Source: Brasilonema angustatum HA4187-MV1 | GTDB taxonomy: Bacteria > Cyanobacteriota > Cyanobacteriia > Cyanobacteriales > Nostocaceae | Length of the DNA stretch: 64,000 nucleotides | Direction: 5' to 3' | Assembly: GCA_019359695.1 (NCBI GenBank) | Contig: JAHHGV010000026.1 | Span: 1-64,000, forward strand | Shown: one piece after another, positions 8,990 through 17,819 of the stretch | Numbering within the stretch: position 1 is the stretch's first letter | How the letters are laid out: each line of letters starts with the position of its first letter | The notes under the pieces: model-generated | Databases searched by the model: none | The model's input: only the letters and a program-made list of their open reading frames with translations | What the model was told of the DNA's origin: nothing | Translations under genes and position numbers: made by a program

Positions 8990-9823
8990 ATGAATCTCAC
9001 AACAATCACACGCTTGACTGATGAATTCGCATCGGTGGCTGACAATCTACGCAAAGTGACTGTGAAAGTGCGTAGTAGTTCTTTTGGAAGTGGTTCTGGT
9101 GTTATCTGGCAAACCACAGAGGGAAGTAGTTTAATTATTACAAATGCCCATGTCGCTACCAACAACAGAGCAACTGTGGAACTCTGGGATGGACGAGTTT
9201 TTGAGGCTGTACGTACTAATATAGACCCAACAAAGGATTTAGCTGCTCTCAAAATTGACGCGACTGATTTACCCACTGCAACTATCGGTCATTCTGATGC
9301 TTTACGAGTAGGTGAATTGGTCTTAGCAGTTGGTAATCCTTTTGGTGATAGCGGTGCTGTCACAACCGGGATTATTCACGCCAATCATCAGCGTGTAGTT
9401 ATGGCTGATATTGTGCTGTTTCCTGGTAATTCTGGTGGTCCACTTGCTGACAGTCTTGGGCGAGTCATCGGAATTAACACCATGATTGTCAACAATTTGG
9501 CTGTAGCAATACCAAGCCTTACTGTAGAACATTTTTTGCATGGAAATCGTCAAAAGCTTGGTGTGACGCTGCAACCTGTGCTGGTGAATCCAACCAACAA
9601 ACGCAATTTGGGTTTATTGGTGTTGTCGGTGAATTCTGGAAGTGCTGCTGAAGCTGCTGGTGTGCTTGTTGGTGATGTCCTTATTGGAGTTTCCGGAAAA
9701 TTGTTTACCAGTCCTCATGATTTAAGCAACTATCTTGAAAACACTAACAACAGCGAACCACTACCGTTACAAATTCTGCGCGGCGGACGGCAATTAGTTT
9801 GTCAGGTGGCGGAGGTGGTATGA
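8990..9823 (+). CDS. Cytoplasmic HtrA/Deg-like serine protease
   Basis: A 277-residue trypsin-like protease with an intact triad: His54 (TNAHVA), Asp83 (TKDLAALKI) and Ser148 (GNSGGP). A PDZ-type domain fills about 175-275 (LGVTLQP, AAGVLVGDVLIGV). Unlike most HtrA proteins it has no signal peptide or anchor, so substrates are expected in the cytoplasm. It is about 30 residues shorter than the preceding pseudoprotease and clearly paralogous. Its stop codon overlaps the next gene's ATG (ATGA), which indicates translational coupling to the regulator. Confidence 0.9.
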   Translation: MNLTTITRLTDEFASVADNLRKVTVKVRSSSFGSGSGVIWQTTEGSSLIITNAHVATNNRATVELWDGRVFEAVRTNIDPTKDLAALKIDATDLPTATIGHSDALRVGELVLAVGNPFGDSGAVTTGIIHANHQRVVMADIVLFPGNSGGPLADSLGRVIGINTMIVNNLAVAIPSLTVEHFLHGNRQKLGVTLQPVLVNPTNKRNLGLLVLSVNSGSAAEAAGVLVGDVLIGVSGKLFTSPHDLSNYLENTNNSEPLPLQILRGGRQLVCQVAEVV

Positions 9824-10467
9824 TTCGTGTGTTTGTAGTTGCTGCTTCCCCTGTGGTGCGAGCTGGGTTATCAGCTGTCGTGGCGACGAGTTCTAAACTC
9901 ACAGTCGTAGGTACTGCATCAGATTTGGATGCATTGACAAGGGAATTTGAGCAACTACAACCCGATGTGCTGCTGTTGGATGTGAGTGGTCAGTTTCAAG
10001 AATTAGTCTGGGAAAAATTGCTCTCTTCACAACAGCAGCAATACTCTGCAATTGTTGTTCTAACTGATGAACTCGATAGTCTAGACTTGGAAGCAGCGCT
10101 ACGTGCTGGTGTACGCAGCATATTGCCAAGTAGCAGTACAGAGTCGGAAATTGTCGCGGCTGTTGAGGCGATCGCCCTCGGACTTGTTGTGCTGCACTCT
10201 GATACTATCGAGTTTCTGCTTCCTTTAAAAGAGTCGAGTGTGCGGGACAAACAGACGACAAATCCTGTGCAAGCACTGACACCACGAGAAATAGAAGTTT
10301 TGCAGATGCTTGGTTCTGGATTGAGTAATAAGGCGATCGCCAAACGTCTCAATATCTCTGAGCATACTGTTAAGTTTCATGTCTCATCTATTTTTCAAAA
10401 GCTGAGTGTCTCTACACGTACAGAGGCAGTGACTGTTGGTGTGAGGCTGGGTTTAATCATGTTGTGA
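9820..10467 (+). CDS. LuxR/NarL-type regulator with degenerate receiver
   Basis: A 215-residue response-regulator-like protein. The C-terminal LuxR helix-turn-helix is intact (LTPREIEVLQMLGSGLSNKA then HTVKFHVSSIFQKL). The N-terminal receiver keeps the phospho-acceptor position (Asp54, LLLDVS) but lacks the acidic pair: the usual DD before HP is Ala-Ala (VVAASP). It also lacks the conserved Lys (ILPSSS in place of the usual LLKD). It may therefore signal without phosphorylation. The start is ATG 9820, preceded by GGAGG at 9811 and overlapping the protease stop by 4 bases. A longer TTG start at 9799 is less likely. No sensor kinase is adjacent. Confidence 0.88.
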   Translation: MIRVFVVAASPVVRAGLSAVVATSSKLTVVGTASDLDALTREFEQLQPDVLLLDVSGQFQELVWEKLLSSQQQQYSAIVVLTDELDSLDLEAALRAGVRSILPSSSTESEIVAAVEAIALGLVVLHSDTIEFLLPLKESSVRDKQTTNPVQALTPREIEVLQMLGSGLSNKAIAKRLNISEHTVKFHVSSIFQKLSVSTRTEAVTVGVRLGLIML

Positions 10468-10657
10468 CAAGTCCTCACTCATTTTCGCTTAGTTTCTTCG
10501 GCTTTTTGGCTGTTAATCCCCAATTATGTCTGTCTAATGGGGGATTTTCATATATATATGGTTAACATAAGGTTATACATACACCAAAAATTGGTTAACG
10601 CAAGGTTATAAATACATCGGTTTTCACTTGTTTAGAGTTCATTTTTGAAAGTTGTAG

Positions 10658-10873
10658 TTGAGGAGTGCCATAGCCCCCAAAATCGGAGATAAAGTGTTGA
10701 TTTTACGTCCAGCATATGTGGCTGGACGAGTTGGAAAAGTCTGTGCCAAAGAAATATTATCAGGCGATTATCCTACTGAACGCTGGCTGATTCGGGTGGA
10801 TTCAGAAGACATTGTTGTATCTTTGAATTCAAAAGAATTTGAGGTCGTCAACGATGATTTTGAAATATCTTAG
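10658..10873 (+). CDS. Small conserved-looking protein (71 aa)
   Basis: A small acidic protein (VGKVCAKEILSGDYPTERWL, then SEDIVVSLNSKEFEVV) resembling an SH3-like or KOW-like beta barrel; I cannot name the family. The start is unclear: TTG at 10658 has no ribosome-binding site, whereas a strong AGGAG at 10661-10665 is spaced correctly for a non-standard ATA at 10670. It precedes a convergent small gene, and their 3' ends lie 11 bases apart. Confidence 0.65.
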   Translation: MRSAIAPKIGDKVLILRPAYVAGRVGKVCAKEILSGDYPTERWLIRVDSEDIVVSLNSKEFEVVNDDFEIS

Positions 10874-10884
10874 GTGATGTCTGA

Positions 10885-11130
10885 TCAACCGTTGCCAATT
10901 CCTAATTCTTTTTTGCTGCGTTTAAGCTGTTTCCAAAGTTCATCAATCTTTTGATAAGCTTCTTGTGGTGCTAGTTTCCCTGATGTTTCTAAACTACTGA
11001 TGTAGCCAACCTTCTGGGAAAATTCTTGGAGATTGGCGTTAAACACGAGATTTTCTGGCTTGATTTGACCGTAGTAGCGAGCGCGAGGGTAGAGAAGTTT
11101 TTCTTTGTCTGTTCGATCAGAATGTTCCAT
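10885..11130 (-). CDS. Small cyanobacterial protein, DUF7219-like
   Basis: An 81-residue hydrophilic protein with the pattern YPRARYYGQIKPENLVFNAN, then LQEFSQKV and a basic helical tail (LWKQLKRSKKELGI). I recognise this as a small family widespread in cyanobacteria (DUF7219 from memory), function unknown. The ATG is preceded by a purine-rich AGGAGGTAGACTC on the minus strand, a strong ribosome-binding site. Confidence 0.75.
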   Translation of the reverse strand: MEHSDRTDKEKLLYPRARYYGQIKPENLVFNANLQEFSQKVGYISSLETSGKLAPQEAYQKIDELWKQLKRSKKELGIGNG

Positions 11131-11834
11131 GAGTCTACCTCCTATTCATAATTTACTTTAATAGTATTTAATTTAAATTTAACCACTGTAATTTTTATTA
11201 CAATTGAGTCAGTTTTATTGACATATTCTCTTCCGAATTTTATATTATACCAACAAAGTTAGTTAAACAGAGCGAAATTAGAGCTGGTTGCCTTGATTAA
11301 TCTATGCGCTAGATTGATTTTTGCTTCACAAGTTTTTTCAACAATTCCATCAAATATGTGTTTTTTACAGCGGTTTTCATATGAATAGACCACAAATCGT
11401 AGGGTGGGCATTGCTCACAAAAGCCTACGTGATAGACATTTGAGATATTGGTGAGCAATGCCCACCTTACAGAAAACCGCTGTAACGTGAACTTCATCCT
11501 TAAGTACGATAAATCGAGCTAAAAACCGTATTTAATGAAGGTTCTTAAAACTATAACATGACAGTGTCAAACACAATCCAGCTATCTTTAGCTTGTTCTC
11601 ACTTAAGACGGTGGAGGGTAAGTAGATGCTTGGGTATTGGATTTTGGTGCTTGAAAACCTTACTAGGTCTACGTTTTAGAAAATACCTAAATTTCTGAAT
11701 TAACCTGCGGAATATAAGTAAAGTTCTGGGCAAAAAATTTGCTCACACTGAATTATTTATTGTTATTTTTAATATTATTTTAACCTAAACTTAATTTACA
11801 GCAAATCTTTCAAATTGCCGTAGGTTACAGCACT
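11131..11834. other. Intergenic region holding a palindromic element
   Basis: AT-rich and non-coding apart from the inverted-repeat element at 11365-11485. Positions 11500-11834 are the leader of the Na/Pi cotransporter; no regulatory site could be assigned with confidence. Confidence 0.4.
11365..11485. repeat. 121-bp inverted-repeat element (CAGCGGTTTTC ends)
   Basis: Perfect 14-bp terminal inverted repeats (TTACAGCGGTTTTC and its complement) enclose a second nested pair, GTGGGCATTGCTCAC and GTGAGCAATGCCCAC. The whole can fold into one long hairpin. Fragments of the same unit occur at about 48945-48974, 54812-54830 and 56018-56056. It is MITE-like with no coding capacity; an apparent 62-codon frame across it is an artefact of the palindrome. 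Confidence 0.75.
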
Positions 11835-13466
11835 ATGGTCAAAACCAACGATCCCACCATTGTTTTGCTGCTGCTTTTCGGTGGTGTGATGTTACTTTTA
11901 TATGGAGTGCGGCTAGTCACAGATGCTATGGAACGGGCTTTGGGGGCACGTTTGCGCCTTGCGATGATGACGCTTGCTGAGCGCCCCTTTGCAGCTTTTG
12001 TGACGGGTGTTATAACAACTGTGCTTACTCAAAGTTCTTCAGCAACTGCCTCTGTGCTCGTTGGATTGGTGAGTACTCAGTTAGTGCCGTTAGCAGCGGC
12101 AGCAATCATGCTACAGGGAGCTGCGGTTGGTTCTACATTGGTTGTGCAACTGCTGGCGTTTCATATCACTGACTACGCCTTAGAACTCTTAGGACTGGGT
12201 GCGGCAGTAGCCATATTCACTGACCGCAGCACAGCCTTACGTCCAATAGGTAGGGGGATTTTCAGCTTTGGACTCGTGTTGGTAGGGTTGGCGATGATTG
12301 ATGCAAGTAGTGCTCCCATCACCGCTAGTCCTATTACCAAAGCAGTTCTTGAGACGCTTTCTAGTTCACCTGTGATATTGACATTGACAGGCACAATTCT
12401 TGCGATCGTTTTTGTCTCAAGCACAGCCACTATTGGTCTAGTGTTGGTGCTAGCAGCAGGTGGGGCACTACCACTGTCTGCTGCACTGGCGATGACACTA
12501 GGTGCCAATGTAGGGACGACAATTGCACCATTGTTAACAGCCTTGAATCGAGGCAGTATCACTGGGCGTAGACTGGCGTTCATATATGTAGGTACTAGAC
12601 TACTAGGGGCTACCCTAGCGCTGTTTGCGCTCAATCCGTTGACAGCACTACTGCATAGCCTGCCACTTTCAATTGCCGCTGTCATTTCGCTTTTCCACCT
12701 GGGATTTAACCTCCTGCTGGCACTTCTGTTCGCTCCACTGGTCAATCAGATAGCACAGCTAGCGACTACGCTATTACCTGAACCAACTAGTACCCAGAAG
12801 TCAGGGGCACGTTACCTTGACTCCGCTGCTTTGTCTGTTCCTGCTGTGGCACTCGGGCAAGCAATGCGTGAAATCCTCAGGATGGCTGATTTGGCAGCAC
12901 AGATGTTGCAGTTGAGCATCCACGCTTTTGAAGATGCGGGCAAAGACATACCCAAACGCATTGCCCAGTTAGATGATCATCTCGACGAGATAGAAATAGC
13001 AATTAAGCGCTACTTAACACAGCTTGATACAAATTTAATGACTCAGGAACAGGCACGTCGGGAGATTGTATTACTTTATATTTGCACTGACTTAGAAGCT
13101 ATTGGCGATATCATTGACAAGCAACTCATGCGACTCGTTAAGCGACAGCGTCGCAAACAAATTGCTTTTTCCAACGAAGAGTGGAATGACCTAGCAACTT
13201 ATCATGGTGAAACAATGTCGCTCCTGCAACAAGCACTAGCAGGGCTGGCGTCCTTCGACTCAATGGTTGCTAATGATGTTTTATCCCGTAGAACATCACT
13301 GACTCAAACTAAGCGTGAACTTCATCTACAACATCTCTACCGCTTGCGTTCTGGGGCTGCATCTAGTTTAGATGCGTCCGCCATCCATCTCGAAGTCGTC
13401 AACGCTATCAGTAGTGTCATCTCACACACTTGCAGTATCGCCCGTGCTGTCATCGGAGAGTTCTAG
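11835..13466 (+). CDS. Na/Pi cotransporter family protein with PhoU-like tail
   Basis: A 543-residue protein. Residues 1-310 hold about eight to ten membrane helices with the family signature TQSSSATASVLVGL and a second, related segment (SSTATIGLVLVLAAGG), as expected from the internal duplication in NptA/PNaS transporters. Residues 330-540 are a cytoplasmic PhoU-like helical domain (MREILRMADLAAQM, YICTDLEAIGDIID). Known members import phosphate with sodium; direct evidence for the substrate is lacking. It is monocistronic. Confidence 0.9.
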   Translation: MVKTNDPTIVLLLLFGGVMLLLYGVRLVTDAMERALGARLRLAMMTLAERPFAAFVTGVITTVLTQSSSATASVLVGLVSTQLVPLAAAAIMLQGAAVGSTLVVQLLAFHITDYALELLGLGAAVAIFTDRSTALRPIGRGIFSFGLVLVGLAMIDASSAPITASPITKAVLETLSSSPVILTLTGTILAIVFVSSTATIGLVLVLAAGGALPLSAALAMTLGANVGTTIAPLLTALNRGSITGRRLAFIYVGTRLLGATLALFALNPLTALLHSLPLSIAAVISLFHLGFNLLLALLFAPLVNQIAQLATTLLPEPTSTQKSGARYLDSAALSVPAVALGQAMREILRMADLAAQMLQLSIHAFEDAGKDIPKRIAQLDDHLDEIEIAIKRYLTQLDTNLMTQEQARREIVLLYICTDLEAIGDIIDKQLMRLVKRQRRKQIAFSNEEWNDLATYHGETMSLLQQALAGLASFDSMVANDVLSRRTSLTQTKRELHLQHLYRLRSGAASSLDASAIHLEVVNAISSVISHTCSIARAVIGEF

Positions 13467-13916
13467 ATTTTGACCAAAAGTAGGGGTGTAGGGGTGTAGG
13501 GGTGTAGGGGTCAGGCTCCCACAAATCATAGATGTTGATGGTTCTAACTGCTAGTGGTCTCAAGCCCCTACTAACTCATTAATTCCCCCTACACACGCCA
13601 GATACCTACGGAGGGAAACCCTCCTTCAGTACTGGCTCCCCTATTCCCTTACCCCCTTACACCCCTTTTTCTGCCTCTGGGCAGCAGGATTCTTAACGGT
13701 GTTATTTTGTACTAGTAACGCTACACTAGAACAACTAAAGTGTTCAAAAAATTTACAACAAATAAAAGAAAAATAAGAACCCTTAGTTTTTAGGTTATTG
13801 GGTAGTAAAGGTGAGTAATTAAGTGGAAATATTAAGAAGATACGAAGTGATTAGTCCTCAATCTAATAACTAACGACTAATGACTGATAATTAATGACTA
13901 ATGACTGATAACAAAT
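13467..13916. repeat. Repeat-rich intergenic region
   Basis: Four tandem heptamers TAGGGGTG(T) at 13481-13510, a GGAGGGAAACCCTCC cassette at 13595-13639, CCCTTACACC heptamers at about 13645-13672, and a cluster of near-identical TAATGACTGATAA units just before the sppA start (13868-13914). No gene. Confidence 0.55.
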
Positions 13917-15752
13917 ATGCGTAATTTTCTCAAACAAACTTTTGCCAGCCTAGTCGGAAGCCTATTGGGACTGTTCATTTTCTGCGGTGTGGGAACGACT
14001 GGACTGTTGTTTCTACTGTTTGCAGCAGCCTCATCCAAAGATGTCGGTCCTGTTGTGAAAGATAAATCAGTGCTGGTTTTTGACTTGTCTACAAACATAA
14101 CTGATGGCAAGCCAAGTTCTAGTGAATTGCTTCAACAAGTATTATCCACTGAGGATAATAAAAGGATGTCACTGCGCACAGTTCTAGAGGCTTTGGACAA
14201 AGCACAGCGTGACAAACGAATTGTTGGTATATATTTAGATGGAACTGACGCCACACAAGCTAAAGTTACAGGCTTTGCCAGCCTCAAAGAAATTCGTCAG
14301 GCGTTGGAGAAGTGTCGCGCTGCTGGCAAGAAGATCATAGCATATGGCATGGATTGGGGGGAAAAAGAATATTACTTAAGTTCTGTGGCTGATAGCATTG
14401 TGGTTAACCCCTTAGGAGGAATGGAAATCAATGGTTTGAGCACTCAGCCAATGTTCTATGCTGGGGCTTTGGAGAAATACGGCGTTGGTGTTCAAATTGT
14501 ACGGGTAGGGAAGTTCAAAGGAGCAGTTGAACCATTCATACTCAAAAAGCTGAGTCCAGAAAACCGCGCACAAACTCAGGAATTGTTGGATGATGTTTGG
14601 GGAGAGTGGCGTGCTACGGTAGGAGCAAGTCGCAAAATAAATCCGCAACAGTTGCAGGCGATCGCAGATAATCAAGCTTTGTTGTTGGCAGATCAAGCCA
14701 AAGCTAATCGCTTGGTGGATAAAGTAGGATATTTCGATCAGGTGGTTGCTGACCTTAAGCAGTTGACCAACAGCGATAAAGAAGATAAGACATTCCGTCA
14801 AATCAGCCTGAAAGAGTATGCGGAAGTTTCCGGAAAGTCCTTGGGTGTCGAACGCGACTCGCAAAATAAAATTGCGGTGGTTTATGCTGAAGGTGAGATT
14901 GTCGATGGACAAGGAGATGATGGAGATGTGGGGGGCGATCGCTTTGCCAAAATTTTCCGCCGGCTGCGCCAAGATAAAAATGTCAAAGCTGTTGTCCTGC
15001 GGATAAACAGTCCAGGTGGGAGCGTTTCAGGTTCTGACGTGATACAAAGGGAAGTGCGGCTGACTGGTCAAGACAAACCTGTTATCGTATCGATGGGTAA
15101 TGTCGCCGCCTCTGGTGGCTACTGGATTGCTACAGACTCTAAACGCATTTTTGCTGAACCTAACACAGTTACAGGTTCGATAGGTGTGTTTGCACAGATT
15201 TTTAATTTCCAAAAACTGGCAAATGACAATGGTGTGACCTGGGATTCAGTGAAAACTGCCCGCTATGCTGATACTCAAAGTGTTGGTCGCCCTAAATCTC
15301 CCGGGGAATTGGCAATATACCAGCGTAGTGTTAACCGAATTTACGATACGTTTCTTGATAAAGTCGCACAAGGTCGCAAACTTCCTAAGCAAAAAGTCGC
15401 TGAAATTGCTCAAGGACGAGTTTGGTCCGGTGCTGCAGCGAAAAAAATAGGTTTAGTGGATGACATTGGCGGTTTGGATGCTGCTGTTAAATACGCAGCG
15501 ACTGCCGCAAATCTGGGAGATAACTGGCAATTACAAGAATATCCCAAAGGAGGCAATCTTAGAGAACGCTTCTTTGGACAGGTGAGTGAACAAGCACGAA
15601 CTGTTTTAGGCGTGGATAAAGTGCAACTCAAAGCACCAGATCCGTTGATGAGTGAATTCCAAAAACTGCAACAGGAATTAGCAATTTTGCGGAAAATGAA
15701 CGATCCACAGGGTATTTATGCTCGCTTACCCTTTAACTTGAAGATTGAGTGA
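13917..15752 (+). CDS. sppA: Signal peptide peptidase SppA, 67-kDa type
   Basis: A 611-residue membrane serine protease that degrades leftover signal peptides; in cyanobacteria it is also linked to thylakoid antenna acclimation. An N-terminal membrane anchor (about 10-40) is followed by two tandem ClpP-like domains. The catalytic Lys lies in the first domain (Lys201, KFKGAVEPF) and the catalytic Ser in the second (VAASGGYWIA, with INSPGGSVSG upstream). This split Lys/Ser dyad and the length are typical of the double-domain form. The ATG follows the TAATGACTGATAA repeats with no strong ribosome-binding site. Confidence 0.95.
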   Translation: MRNFLKQTFASLVGSLLGLFIFCGVGTTGLLFLLFAAASSKDVGPVVKDKSVLVFDLSTNITDGKPSSSELLQQVLSTEDNKRMSLRTVLEALDKAQRDKRIVGIYLDGTDATQAKVTGFASLKEIRQALEKCRAAGKKIIAYGMDWGEKEYYLSSVADSIVVNPLGGMEINGLSTQPMFYAGALEKYGVGVQIVRVGKFKGAVEPFILKKLSPENRAQTQELLDDVWGEWRATVGASRKINPQQLQAIADNQALLLADQAKANRLVDKVGYFDQVVADLKQLTNSDKEDKTFRQISLKEYAEVSGKSLGVERDSQNKIAVVYAEGEIVDGQGDDGDVGGDRFAKIFRRLRQDKNVKAVVLRINSPGGSVSGSDVIQREVRLTGQDKPVIVSMGNVAASGGYWIATDSKRIFAEPNTVTGSIGVFAQIFNFQKLANDNGVTWDSVKTARYADTQSVGRPKSPGELAIYQRSVNRIYDTFLDKVAQGRKLPKQKVAEIAQGRVWSGAAAKKIGLVDDIGGLDAAVKYAATAANLGDNWQLQEYPKGGNLRERFFGQVSEQARTVLGVDKVQLKAPDPLMSEFQKLQQELAILRKMNDPQGIYARLPFNLKIE

Positions 15753-16148
15753 TACAGCAGGGAACGCTTAACAGGCTTGATGCTCTACATGAACTAATGA
15801 GAAAATGTGGTATCTGTATTTTCTCATTAGTTCATGTCCTAATCTACCTGGCAACAGCTATATCAGGAGAGTGGAGAGCGACGAGGGGACAAATCAATTC
15901 AAAATCACCCAAGATTGGAGCGGAGGAAACTTCCGCTCCAACTTCTCTCAAAATTAGAAGTCTCTCCCTCCTCTCCCTCACTCCCTCACTCCCTCACTCC
16001 CTCACTCCCAGCCTACGGCTCGCTTCGCTAACACTCCCTCCTCTACCAACCTCCTCATTTGTGCAAAAAGAGTTAACATCTGAGCTGGTGACAAGAGCAG
16101 TATGGATGTGTAAAGTAGTTATGGACTACTTACCATTCATGAGATTTT
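15753..16148. other. Intergenic region with hairpins and low-complexity text
   Basis: Holds a long hairpin at 15788-15836, a second hairpin at 15915-15941 (TTGGAGCGGA and its complement) and a run of CTCCCTCA direct repeats at about 15970-16010. An open frame crosses the region but its composition follows the repeats, so I do not call a gene. Confidence 0.5.
15788..15836. terminator. Long perfect hairpin after sppA
   Basis: Two perfect 19-base arms (CATGAACTAATGAGAAAAT and its complement) around an 11-base loop, 35 bases after the sppA stop. There is no T-run, so it may act as a transcript end protector or be a small palindromic repeat rather than a classical terminator. Confidence 0.5.
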
Positions 16149-16400
16149 ATGCAACTGCCTAAGGACATAAAAACCAAACGTCTTTTGCTTCTTGTCTTTT
16201 CCTGTAGTTTGGCTGGTGTAATTGTCGGAGGTACCGCAAATTGGGCAGAGAGCAATTCCTGTTTGCAAGCCAGCACAGTTACGAATGAATGTCTAACCCA
16301 GGATCAAACTACTAAAACTATTGAGGGAATGAGCACTGGTTTGATAGTTGGGGCTGGGGCGGCTTTTGGTGCAGCATGGCAACATCGGCATGAAGATTGA
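16149..16400 (+). CDS. Small membrane protein (83 aa)
   Basis: Two hydrophobic segments: LLLLVFSCSLAGVIVGGTA at the N-terminus and a Gly/Ala-rich GLIVGAGAAFGAAW near the C-terminus. Between them is a short loop with two Cys (NSCLQ, NECLT) that could form a disulfide outside the membrane. No family recognised. The protein-like hydrophobic pattern supports a real gene, but the ribosome-binding site is weak. Confidence 0.55.
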   Translation: MQLPKDIKTKRLLLLVFSCSLAGVIVGGTANWAESNSCLQASTVTNECLTQDQTTKTIEGMSTGLIVGAGAAFGAAWQHRHED

Positions 16401-16814
16401 AATTTGCTGACATAATTATCCCATAGCTGCCTTTAAGCGCAGCTGCAAACCCATTACTTATACTTAATTGAATCAAGAAACAGATTTCAACTTAAAATAA
16501 TAGCGATGAATAAACCCGGTTTTTTGGAGAAGCCGGGTTTTTGAGTGTTGAACATATTTACATTGATAGGACTTACGCATGGAAACGAGAAATCAAGGGT
16601 TTGGGCAAGGGGTATAGGGGTATAGGGGTGTAGGGGCAAAACAAGTAAAAACCATAAGGTAAGAACAAATAAATTTTTCTTTTGCCTTTTAGCTTTTAAC
16701 TTTTAACTTCTATACACCCACGCGTTTTCCCCTTACACCCAGCCTACGGCTCGCTGCGCTAACACACCCTTACACCCTTGGTTGTTGACATACTTATTCA
16801 CTTCACAAAATTTT
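16401..16814. other. Intergenic region with terminator and heptamer repeats
   Basis: Contains a rho-independent-like hairpin (16512-16542), GGTATAGGGG heptamers at about 16610-16636 and CCCTTACACC heptamers at 16729-16780. No gene. Confidence 0.45.
16512..16542 (+). terminator. Rho-independent-like terminator
   Basis: Stem AAACCCGG / CCGGGTTT with a 13-base loop and flanking T-rich sequence. It lies about 110 bases after the small membrane-protein gene. Confidence 0.6.
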
Positions 16815-17786
16815 ATGGAAAAGGCTTCTAATTTATTACTTAAACTTTCACGCCGTTTATTTAACAACTTAGATGAACAAGAGGTATTTGTTGAAACTTT
16901 AATTCATCCTAAACCTTTTCATCCCTGTATTCTTTGGTGTCAAGAAAAGCCTAAAGATTATCCCTTTTCTGTAGAAATACCAACAGTTTGGCAACCACAA
17001 TTCATAGACCGTTTATCACTTGGAGAAAAACCAGGTCAACATCCCCTGCATGAACAAGGATATTTTTATTGTCTAGATTTTTCTTCTGTGTTCGCCGCTT
17101 CTACTTTGTTAACAATTCCTAGCCCGGTTAAGTCAGTTTTTGATATGTGTGCTGCGCCAGGAGGTAAGAGTATCTTTGCTTGGAAAAGTTTACAACCGGA
17201 ATTGTTAATCAGTAACGAAGTCATTGGCAAACGCTTGGGAATGTTAATTTCTAACTTAAAGCGTTGTCAGATTAACTCTTCTGTCGTCGTTAGTAAAGAC
17301 TCTACTTTTTTTGCTGAAAGAATACCTTTATCTAGTCATTTAGTTATAGTGGATGCCCCTTGTACTGGACAATCTTTACTTGCTAAAGGGGGTAAAGCAC
17401 CTGGATGTTTTCATCCCACTGCTATTAATAAAAGTGCTAATAGACAAAAGAGAATTATAGCAAACTCTGCTAAAATAGTAGCACCACAAGGATATCTTAG
17501 TTATATGACTTGCACTTACTCTCCAGAGGAGAATGAGGAAGTTTGTGAATGGTTTTTGGAAAGATTTCCTCAATTTAAGGCAGTTGAAATTAGTCATTTA
17601 CAAAGCTATCAGTCGCATTTTACTTCTGTGCCTTGTTATCGGATGTTTCCTCAAGATAGATTGGGTGCAGGTGCATTTACAGTTTTGTTTAAAAATACTG
17701 ACGAGGGTGAGACAAACAAGGTAGATATGGAGGCTTTATCTGCAGTTTGGATGAATATAGCAATAACATCCCCGACTTCTCAATAA
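16815..17786 (+). CDS. RsmB/NOL1-type RNA m5C methyltransferase
   Basis: A 323-residue SAM-dependent RNA cytosine-C5 methyltransferase. The SAM-binding motif is DMCAAPGGK. Both active-site cysteines of the family are present, in DAPCTGQS (motif IV) and MTCTYSPEENE (motif VI). It lacks an N-terminal NusB domain, so it is a short RsmB/NSUN-type enzyme; whether rRNA or tRNA is the target cannot be read. ATG 16815 is preferred over TTG 16782, which would start inside a repeat. The gene is noticeably AT-rich relative to its neighbours, a mild hint of transfer. A terminator directly follows the stop. Confidence 0.88.
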   Translation: MEKASNLLLKLSRRLFNNLDEQEVFVETLIHPKPFHPCILWCQEKPKDYPFSVEIPTVWQPQFIDRLSLGEKPGQHPLHEQGYFYCLDFSSVFAASTLLTIPSPVKSVFDMCAAPGGKSIFAWKSLQPELLISNEVIGKRLGMLISNLKRCQINSSVVVSKDSTFFAERIPLSSHLVIVDAPCTGQSLLAKGGKAPGCFHPTAINKSANRQKRIIANSAKIVAPQGYLSYMTCTYSPEENEEVCEWFLERFPQFKAVEISHLQSYQSHFTSVPCYRMFPQDRLGAGAFTVLFKNTDEGETNKVDMEALSAVWMNIAITSPTSQ

Positions 17787-17819
17787 GATCCCCGACTTGG
17801 TAAAAGTTGTCGGGGATCT
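17786..17819 (+). terminator. Terminator of the methyltransferase gene
   Basis: Perfect 11-bp arms AGATCCCCGAC and GTCGGGGATCT around a 12-base loop, starting at the last base of the stop codon. An extra half-copy (ATCCCCGACTTCTCAATA) overlaps the end of the coding region. Confidence 0.7.

Noticed and set aside
11309-11497. 62-codon minus-strand frame
   Set aside because: It lies within the 121-bp inverted repeat, which opens frames on both strands.
13481-13510. CRISPR-like array
   Set aside because: The units are 7-8 bases with no spacers; this is a simple tandem repeat. No true CRISPR array or cas gene was seen.
15749-16162. 137-codon frame after sppA
   Set aside because: It covers a long hairpin and CTCCCTCA repeats; the predicted protein has a Ser/Leu/Pro-rich run caused by the repeat, so it is not a gene.
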